From Alkalibacter sp964582705 (GTDB taxonomy: Bacteria; Bacillota; Clostridia; Eubacteriales; Alkalibacteraceae): a stretch of 11,827 bases of DNA. The position numbers were made by a program, and so were the translations under genes. The notes below the pieces were generated by a model that was not told the DNA's origin, did no database searches, and saw nothing but the letters and a program-made list of their open reading frames with translations. Positions 7,876 through 11,827 of the stretch are shown here, piece after piece. Each line of letters begins with the position of its first letter. Position 1 is the first letter of the stretch. The stretch is taken from the NCBI GenBank assembly GCA_964582705.1, contig CAZOTE010000063.1, forward strand, positions 1 through 11,827, in the 5' to 3' direction.

Positions 7876-8307
7876 GTGGTTGGAGTAGAAATCGATATGA
7901 TTGTTACAGATAGTTTAAAGGCATTGGAACTTTATGAGAAAATATTTGATATTGAACGTATCGAAGCAACCGATTTTTCCAAGGGTGAAAATGAAGTAAT
8001 ATTCTCATTATATGGGGTAAGATTTCATATGCTGGATGAAAACCCTCAGTTTGAGATGATAGCACCTAAGCCAAACGATCCCAAGCCGATATGGTTTAAC
8101 ATAATGGTGCCAGATATAAATCTTACTTTTTCAAATGCTATAAAAGAGGGTTGCACAGAGGTACAGCCAATAACAGAAATGATGGATTACGGCGTATCCA
8201 ATGCAATGTTTAGTGATGTTTTCGGTTATATTTGGATGTTGCATCAAGTTCATAGGGAAGTGAGCTTTGAAGAAAGAACAAAGCTTTGGGAAGAAATGAG
8301 AAAATAA
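7876..8307 (+). CDS. VOC-superfamily (PhnB/glyoxalase-like) small protein
   Basis: The 143-residue product has the paired beta-alpha-beta-beta-beta layout of the vicinal oxygen chelate fold in its PhnB-like version. It opens with VEIDMIVTDSLKALELYEKI (residues 4-23), followed by FSLYGVRFHMLDEN at 43. The second half begins at IWFNIMVPD (72-80), with EGCTEVQPITEMMDYGVSNA at 91-110 and the closing FGYIWMLHQVHREVSFEE motif at 116-133. The final motif is typical of the PhnB group. The usual first-strand metal-ligand His is not obvious, so metal binding and reaction cannot be assigned. The GTG start at 7876 is chosen because AAGGAG lies 9 bases upstream and no better ATG exists. It is a single-gene unit: divergent from the gene on its left and convergent with the ABC-F gene, from which it is insulated by a terminator. 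Confidence 0.85.
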   Translation: MVGVEIDMIVTDSLKALELYEKIFDIERIEATDFSKGENEVIFSLYGVRFHMLDENPQFEMIAPKPNDPKPIWFNIMVPDINLTFSNAIKEGCTEVQPITEMMDYGVSNAMFSDVFGYIWMLHQVHREVSFEERTKLWEEMRK

Positions 8308-8369
8308 GATTCCACTTAAAAGACTGTACGCTTTCACCTCTATATTTACAAGGATTAATCCAAAAAAGC

Positions 8370-8430
8370 AGACGCTAAGAACCCTGGTTTCTATCACTAG
8401 AATTAGGTTTATTAGCGTCTTTTTGTTTTT
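8370..8430. terminator. Bidirectional terminator between the VOC and ABC-F genes
   Basis: AGACGCTAA (8370-8378) and TTAGCGTCT (8412-8420) are exact reverse complements enclosing about 33 bases. The right arm is followed by TTTTGTTTTT on the plus strand, and A-rich sequence just left of the left arm gives a T-run on the minus strand. Its place between convergent stop codons fits a terminator serving both genes. The loop is long, but AACC and GGTT within it can form a small inner stem. Confidence 0.65.
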
Positions 8431-8440
8431 ATTCTAGGCT

Positions 8441-9994
8441 TTAAAGCTTTGTTGAATATTTCTCTAGATTCCAAATTTCAGTAGCCACATCTTGGTAGAA
8501 TTCCGGTTCATGGGATATCAACAGCATCCCGCCTTTATATTTTTTTAAAGCTCTTTTTAATTCTTCTTTAGCATCTACATCCAGGTGGTTTGTAGGTTCA
8601 TCGAGGAGCAATATGTTTGACTCTCTGTTTAAAATCTTGCAAAGCCTCACCTTTGCCTGCTCCCCACCGCTTAGGACCATCACCTTTGATTCAATGTGGT
8701 CAGTAGTAAGCCCGCATTTAGCCAGCGCTGACCTTACTTCAAACTGTGTCCAGCTTGGAAACTCCTGCCATATCTCCTCTATGCAAGATCTTTTGTTCTT
8801 TTCTTTTATTTCCTGTTCGAAGTATCCAATTTCCAGAGTATCTCCCAGTTCGACTTCACCTTCATAAGGTTTTATTTGCCCCAGTATAGCTTTCAAAAAA
8901 GTAGTCTTGCCAATTCCGTTAGCTCCTGTAATGGCTATTCTTTGACCTCTTTCCATCTTAAGATTTATTGGCCTGGATAGAGGAGAGTCATATCCGATGA
9001 CAAGATCCTTGGATTCAAATATCAGCTTGCCGGCAGTTCTTCCATCCTTGAAATTAAACTCCGGTTTTGGCTTCTCCCTTGCCAGCTCTATGATATCCAT
9101 CTTATCCAGCTTCTTCTGCCTCGACATAGCCATGTTTCTTGTGGCAACCCTGGCTTTATTTCTAGCGACAAAATCCTCAAGCTCCGCTATCTCCTGCTGC
9201 TGCCTCTTGTGTGCTGCTTCAAGCTGAGCTTTTTTTGCCTCATAAACCCTTTCAAAATCGCTATAGTCTCCTACATAACGGGTTACTTCTTTATCCTCTA
9301 CATGGTATATAAGGTTTACTACGCTGTTTAAGAACGAAATATCGTGGGATATAAGCAAAAAAGCATTTTCATATTCCTGAAGATATCTCTTAAGCCATAC
9401 TATATGCTGCTCATCCAAATAGTTGGTTGGTTCGTCCAGCATAAGGATATCCGGCTTTTCTAAAAGCAGCTTAGCTAAAAGGACTTTTGTCCTTTGACCA
9501 CCACTTAGGTCTTCCACATCTGTGTCTAATCCTATTTCATCCAGTCCCAGCCCTTTGGCTGTTTCTCCTACCTTGGAGTCAATAAAATAAAAGTCGTTAT
9601 GGTCTAGGATATCCTGAATTGTTCCGACCTCTTCCATGATATCAGTCAACTCATCTTCAGATGCTCCACCCATCTTCATATATAAATCCTGCATTTCCAG
9701 CTCCATGTCAAACAGATACTTAAAGGCGCCTCTTAGGGCGTCTCTTATGCTCATACCCTTTTCAAGCACCGCATGCTGGTCCAAATATCCTACTCTTACT
9801 CTCTTAGCCCATTCGATCTGACCTTCATCCGGCTCAAGCTTACCTGTTATTATGTTCATAAAAGAGGATTTTCCTTCACCGTTTGCCCCTACCAGGCCAA
9901 CGTGTTCGCCTTTTAAAAGCCTGAAGGATACATCTTTTAAGATCTCCCTGCCGCCATAGCCATGGTTCAGGTTCTTTACCGTTAATATGCTCAT
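8441..9994 (-). CDS. ABC-F family ATPase (YkpA/YbiT type)
   Basis: The 517-residue product has two ABC ATPase domains and no membrane segments, the form of ABC-F proteins that act on the ribosome rather than in transport. Domain 1 has Walker A GANGEGKS at 36-43, signature LSGGQ at 163-167 and Walker B ILMLDEPTNYLD at 183-194. An arm insertion occupies about residues 95-140. The interdomain linker (about 240-310) is charged and helical, as expected for the segment that reaches toward P-site tRNA. Domain 2 has GANGIGKT at 357-364, LSGGEQ at 441-446 and LLLDEPTNHLD at 462-472. GANGEGKS in the first Walker A is, from memory, typical of the YkpA/YbiT group. Other ABC-F proteins protect ribosomes from antibiotics, but nothing specific to resistance is visible. 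AAAGGTG ends 5 bases before the ATG. It follows the flagellin terminator, so it is probably its own transcription unit. Confidence 0.93.
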   Translation of the reverse strand: MSILTVKNLNHGYGGREILKDVSFRLLKGEHVGLVGANGEGKSSFMNIITGKLEPDEGQIEWAKRVRVGYLDQHAVLEKGMSIRDALRGAFKYLFDMELEMQDLYMKMGGASEDELTDIMEEVGTIQDILDHNDFYFIDSKVGETAKGLGLDEIGLDTDVEDLSGGQRTKVLLAKLLLEKPDILMLDEPTNYLDEQHIVWLKRYLQEYENAFLLISHDISFLNSVVNLIYHVEDKEVTRYVGDYSDFERVYEAKKAQLEAAHKRQQQEIAELEDFVARNKARVATRNMAMSRQKKLDKMDIIELAREKPKPEFNFKDGRTAGKLIFESKDLVIGYDSPLSRPINLKMERGQRIAITGANGIGKTTFLKAILGQIKPYEGEVELGDTLEIGYFEQEIKEKNKRSCIEEIWQEFPSWTQFEVRSALAKCGLTTDHIESKVMVLSGGEQAKVRLCKILNRESNILLLDEPTNHLDVDAKEELKRALKKYKGGMLLISHEPEFYQDVATEIWNLEKYSTKL

Positions 9995-10024
9995 TTAATC
10001 ACCTTTCCAGTTAGTTAAGAATTC

Positions 10025-10043
10025 ATAGTGCATAATACACTAT
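10025..10043. repeat. Inverted repeat in the ABC-F leader
   Basis: ATAGTG and CACTAT are exact reverse complements around a 7-base centre. The element lies between the candidate promoter and the start codon, about 30-50 bases ahead of the ABC-F ATG. No U-run follows, so it is not a terminator. An operator or leader hairpin is possible. Confidence 0.4.
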
Positions 10044-10054
10044 TGCGCTATAAT

Positions 10055-10083
10055 ATCTTATCTATTCTAAGATCAATTATCAA
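10055..10083 (-). promoter_or_regulatory. Candidate sigma-A promoter of the ABC-F gene
   Basis: On the minus strand TTGATA (10083-10078), a 17-base spacer and TAAGAT (10060-10055) match the consensus at 5 of 6 and 4 of 6 positions. It lies downstream of the flagellin terminator and about 60 bases ahead of the ABC-F start. An overlapping alternative pair (TTGATC, 17 bases, TTATAG) cannot be excluded. Confidence 0.45.
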
Positions 10084-10123
10084 TAGTTTATCCAAAATAA
10101 ACCTTAAATAAAGAACCTCACCA

Positions 10124-10179
10124 TAACAAAAATAAACCACGGATAGGGCATGGAGTACCATGTCCTAAATCCGTGGTTT
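10124..10179 (-). terminator. Strong intrinsic terminator of the flagellin gene
   Basis: On the minus strand, AAACCACGGAT (10179-10169) pairs with ATCCGTGGTTT (10144-10134) for 11 bp. Above a small bulge the stem continues with AGG/CCT and CATGG/CCATG, closed by a TACT loop. A T-rich run follows at 10133-10124. It begins about 22 bases after the flagellin stop codon and separates that gene from the ABC-F promoter. Confidence 0.88.
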
Positions 10180-10201
10180 TGAGCTTATTTGCTATTGGGT
10201 A

Positions 10202-11290
10202 TTACCCTAGAAGCTGAAGCACGCCTTGTGGCATTTGGTTAGCCTGTGCAAGCATTGCAGTAGATGCTTGAGAAAGGATGTTGTTTTTAGTAAATTCCAT
10301 CATCTCTCTAGCCATGTCAACGTCTCTGATACGAGATTCTGCAGCTGACAAGTTTTCTGATGTTGCAGTCAAGTTATTGATTGTGTGATCAAGTCTATTT
10401 TGCACCGCACCAAGCTTTGATCTCTCAGCCGAAACTTTTGATATTGCATTGTCAATAGTTGTTATTGCTGAATCTGCTGCTGTTTGCGTAGATACGTTTA
10501 TTCCAAAGTCACCTGATACGTCGGCAAATGTTGCTGTTCCCACAGCTGCAACTGTATCATCCTTATCGCCAGTAAATTCTACTTGGTATCCAAGGCTTTC
10601 TAATGCTTTAAGAGCGTCACCTTTAGTTCCATCAGCAGCGACAGTTATAGTTACCGCTCCTGCGGTATTAGTAATCGTAGTATCTGAACCATTAGCACCA
10701 GTATTAGCTATCGCAAATGATACCATGTCTCCATCTCTTGTGCTTACTGTCCATTCTCCACTTGTTACACTTTTACTAACACCTTCCACACTCAAATCAC
10801 TTGCAGCCATTCCATTCACAGCAAGCTCCATGCTTTGTCCTGCGTTTGATCCTATATGGAATTTCGCATCAAAACTTCCGTCTAGCAGCTTTTGAGTATT
10901 GAATTCAGTGCTGCTTGAAATTCTGGAAATTTCAGTTGATAACTGGTCCATTTCCTTTTGGATTTCCATTCTATCTGAGTTTGTGTTTGTATCATTGGAA
11001 GATTGAACAGCTAGCTCTCTCATCCTGTTAAGGATTGAGTGTGTTTCATTTAATGCACCTTCAGCTGTTTGGATAAGGCTGATACCGTCTTGTGCATTTC
11101 TGATTGCTTGATTAAGTCCACCAATCTGACCTCTCATCTTTTCAGATATTGCAAGACCTGCAGCGTCATCACCTGCTCTGTTGATCCTTAACCCTGATGA
11201 CAGTTTTTCCAACGATTTAGATTGGGAATTTTGTGCGCTTGTAAGTCTAGAGTATGTATTCATTGCCGATATATTATTATTGATTCTCAT
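10202..11290 (-). CDS. Flagellin (complete copy, downstream of a tandem pair)
   Basis: The 362-residue product is the flagellar filament subunit, exported by the flagellar type III apparatus and without a cleaved signal peptide. The N-terminal D0/D1 part begins MRINNNISAMNTYSRLTSAQ and includes LEKLSSGLRINRAGDDAAGL at 27-46 and LNRMRELAVQSSND at 87-100. The latter matches the region contacted by TLR5 in other flagellins. A variable surface-exposed segment covers about 165-262 and is rich in Thr, Ala, Gly and Asp. The C-terminal D1/D0 part starts at FGINVSTQTAAD (262) and ends MPQGVLQLLG. Complete conserved ends indicate a functional subunit. AAGGAGG at 11305-11299 sits 8 bases ahead of the ATG. 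The gene lies 64 bases after the stop of the upstream flagellin with no terminator between, so co-transcription is possible, and it ends at a strong terminator. Confidence 0.96.
   Translation of the reverse strand: MRINNNISAMNTYSRLTSAQNSQSKSLEKLSSGLRINRAGDDAAGLAISEKMRGQIGGLNQAIRNAQDGISLIQTAEGALNETHSILNRMRELAVQSSNDTNTNSDRMEIQKEMDQLSTEISRISSSTEFNTQKLLDGSFDAKFHIGSNAGQSMELAVNGMAASDLSVEGVSKSVTSGEWTVSTRDGDMVSFAIANTGANGSDTTITNTAGAVTITVAADGTKGDALKALESLGYQVEFTGDKDDTVAAVGTATFADVSGDFGINVSTQTAADSAITTIDNAISKVSAERSKLGAVQNRLDHTINNLTATSENLSAAESRIRDVDMAREMMEFTKNNILSQASTAMLAQANQMPQGVLQLLG
10215..10505 (-). repeat. Conserved C-terminal segment repeated in both flagellin genes (first copy)
   Basis: This stretch matches 11368-11720 in the upstream flagellin. 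Blocks 10215-10269 and 10309-10363 are identical to 11368-11422 and 11523-11577. The remainder differs at roughly a dozen positions, most of them silent. The pattern fits an older tandem duplication kept similar by selection or gene conversion. Confidence 0.85.
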
Positions 11291-11298
11291 TTAAATTT

Positions 11299-11305
11299 CC
11301 TCCTT
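11299..11305 (-). promoter_or_regulatory. Ribosome binding site of the complete flagellin gene
   Basis: AAGGAGG with an 8-base spacer to the ATG gives near-ideal initiation, as expected for a very abundant protein. The GGA inside it could also serve as a CsrA contact (inference, see the hairpin upstream). Confidence 0.8.
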
Positions 11306-11313
11306 GAATTTTG

Positions 11314-11340
11314 TTATGCGAACTTCCTTTTTCGCATTTA
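11314..11340 (-). promoter_or_regulatory. Weak candidate sigma-28 (flagellar) promoter
   Basis: On the minus strand TAAA (11340-11337), a 15-base spacer and TCGCATAA (11321-11314) match the sigma-D/sigma-28 consensus TAAA-N15-GCCGATAA at 4 of 4 and 5 of 8 positions. Position upstream of a flagellin gene fits. The GCCG core is poor, and the same bases form the hairpin listed next, so both roles may not hold together. Confidence 0.25.
11316..11337 (-). promoter_or_regulatory. Leader hairpin with GGA loop, candidate CsrA site
   Basis: On the minus strand, AUGCGAA and UUCGCAU form a perfect 7-bp stem with loop AAAGGAAG. The loop carries GGA in an ANGGANG context, the core that CsrA recognises in hairpin loops. 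A second GGA lies in the ribosome binding site 24 bases downstream. This two-site layout resembles the Bacillus subtilis hag leader. No U-run follows, so it is not a good terminator. CsrA and FliW genes are not in the window. Confidence 0.4.
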
Positions 11341-11354
11341 TTGCTAAATACTTA

Positions 11355-11827
11355 TTATCCTAACAATTGAAGCACGCCTTGTGGCATTTGGTTAGCCTGT
11401 GCAAGCATTGCAGTAGATGCTTNNNNNNNNNNNNNNNNNNNNNNNNNNNNNNNNNNNNNNNNNNNNNNNNNNNNNNNNNNNNNNNNNNNNNNNNNNNNNN
11501 NNNNNNNNNNNNNNNNNNNNNNTAGCCATGTCAACGTCTCTGATACGAGATTCTGCAGCTGACAAGTTTTCTGATGTCGCAGTCAAGTTGTTGATTGTGT
11601 GATCAAGTCTGTTTTGCACCGCACCAAGCTTCGATCTTTCAGCTGAAACTTTTGATATTGCATTGTCAATAGTTGTTATCGCTGTATCTGCTGCTGTTTG
11701 AGTAGATACATTGATTCCAAAGTTTTTGCTAGCTTCAGCATCCAATGTATCTATGGTAGTAGATGCCACTGCCGCTGCTGTTGTTGATTCTGTATTTGTT
11801 CCTGAGTAATCAACAGTAAGACCATAA
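11355..11827 (-). CDS. Second flagellin, partial (5' end outside window, interrupted by assembly gap)
   Basis: The minus-strand frame enters at the right edge in the variable domain (YGLTVDYSGTN), passes ASKNFGINVSTQTAAD, and continues through the conserved C-terminal D1 helix to RIRDVDMA just before the gap. After the gap the expected end STAMLAQANQMPQGVLQLLG and a TAA at 11357-11355 are present. Across the last ~65 residues visible before the gap the protein differs from the neighbouring flagellin by about one conservative change (Ser/Thr), while the variable domain has diverged. The frame on the two sides of the N run does not match because the run is 100 bases long. This is a gap-size artefact, not a true frameshift, and an apparent stop in the wrong frame at 11392 should be ignored. 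The start codon lies beyond 11827. Confidence 0.9.
11423..11522. other. Assembly gap (100 N)
   Basis: There are exactly 100 N, the usual placeholder for a gap of unknown size. It lies inside the conserved C-terminal part of the second flagellin. The bases on both sides (55 on each side) are identical to the other flagellin gene, where they are separated by 39 bases (10270-10308, 13 codons). Confidence 0.95.

Noticed and set aside
8131..8397. Minus-strand open frame of 88 codons overlapping the VOC gene
   Set aside because: It runs through the bidirectional terminator and is antisense to a recognisable VOC protein.
8441..9994. Antibiotic-resistance reading of the ABC-F protein
   Set aside because: Sequence features point to the YkpA/YbiT housekeeping-type group, and no resistance-specific context or leader peptide is visible.
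10049..10054. TATAAT on the plus strand upstream of the ABC-F gene
   Set aside because: The hexamer at the proper spacing is TAGTGC, a poor -35, and no rightward gene follows it.
10449..10895. Long plus-strand open frame (148 codons) opposite the complete flagellin
   Set aside because: It is antisense to the variable domain of a clear flagellin, has no ribosome binding site, and reflects the codon bias of the real gene.
11392..11769. Minus-strand frame ending in an odd cysteine-containing tail after the N run
   Set aside because: The tail is the wrong frame of the conserved flagellin C-terminus, produced by the arbitrary 100-base gap.

Overview
The window looks like chromosomal DNA from a motile, low-GC Gram-positive bacterium, probably a member of the Clostridia. 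The evidence is the AT-rich intergenic DNA, strong AAGGAGG-type ribosome binding sites, consensus sigma-A style promoters, TTG and GTG starts, lipoprotein signal peptides, and a flagellin with the N-terminus usual in Clostridia. The genus cannot be fixed from the sequence alone. No tRNA, rRNA, CRISPR array, transposase or phage gene was seen. One 100-base run of N marks an assembly gap.

Left part (1-5350, minus strand): one very long gene covers 1-5209 and runs off the left edge. It encodes the first ~1,736 residues of a cyclic beta-1,2-glucan synthase (NdvB/Cgs type: glycosyltransferase GT84, then the cyclisation domain; the C-terminal phosphorylase-like GH94 part would lie outside). It has a perfect sigma-A promoter (TTGACA, 17 bases, TATAAT) followed by a leader of about 100 bases. 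The leader ends in an intrinsic terminator just ahead of the ribosome binding site, which suggests expression controlled by premature termination. A 68-codon start-less reading frame, probably a gene remnant, ends inside the -35 box.

Middle part (5600-8440): two convergent genes separated by only 3 bases encode cell-surface lipoproteins: a small molybdopterin-oxidoreductase-fold protein (+) and a PQQ-type glucose/sorbosone dehydrogenase-like beta-propeller (-). An AT-rich intergenic stretch of about 380 bases follows, then a small VOC/PhnB-like protein (+). A bidirectional terminator separates that gene from the next, convergent one.

Right part (8440-11827, minus strand): an ABC-F ATPase of the YkpA/YbiT type (a soluble translation-associated factor) lies downstream of two tandem flagellin genes. 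The proximal flagellin is complete (362 aa) and ends at a strong terminator. The upstream flagellin is cut by the window edge and interrupted by the N gap. The short spacer between the flagellins holds a perfect hairpin with GGA in its loop, placed upstream of a second GGA in the ribosome binding site. This resembles the CsrA-binding arrangement of flagellin leaders.

The most notable points are the attenuator-like leader of the glucan synthase, the candidate CsrA hairpin between the flagellins, and the flagellin duplication that probably caused the gap. The gap's true size can be predicted from the paralogue as 39 bases. No clearly new multi-gene system is visible.
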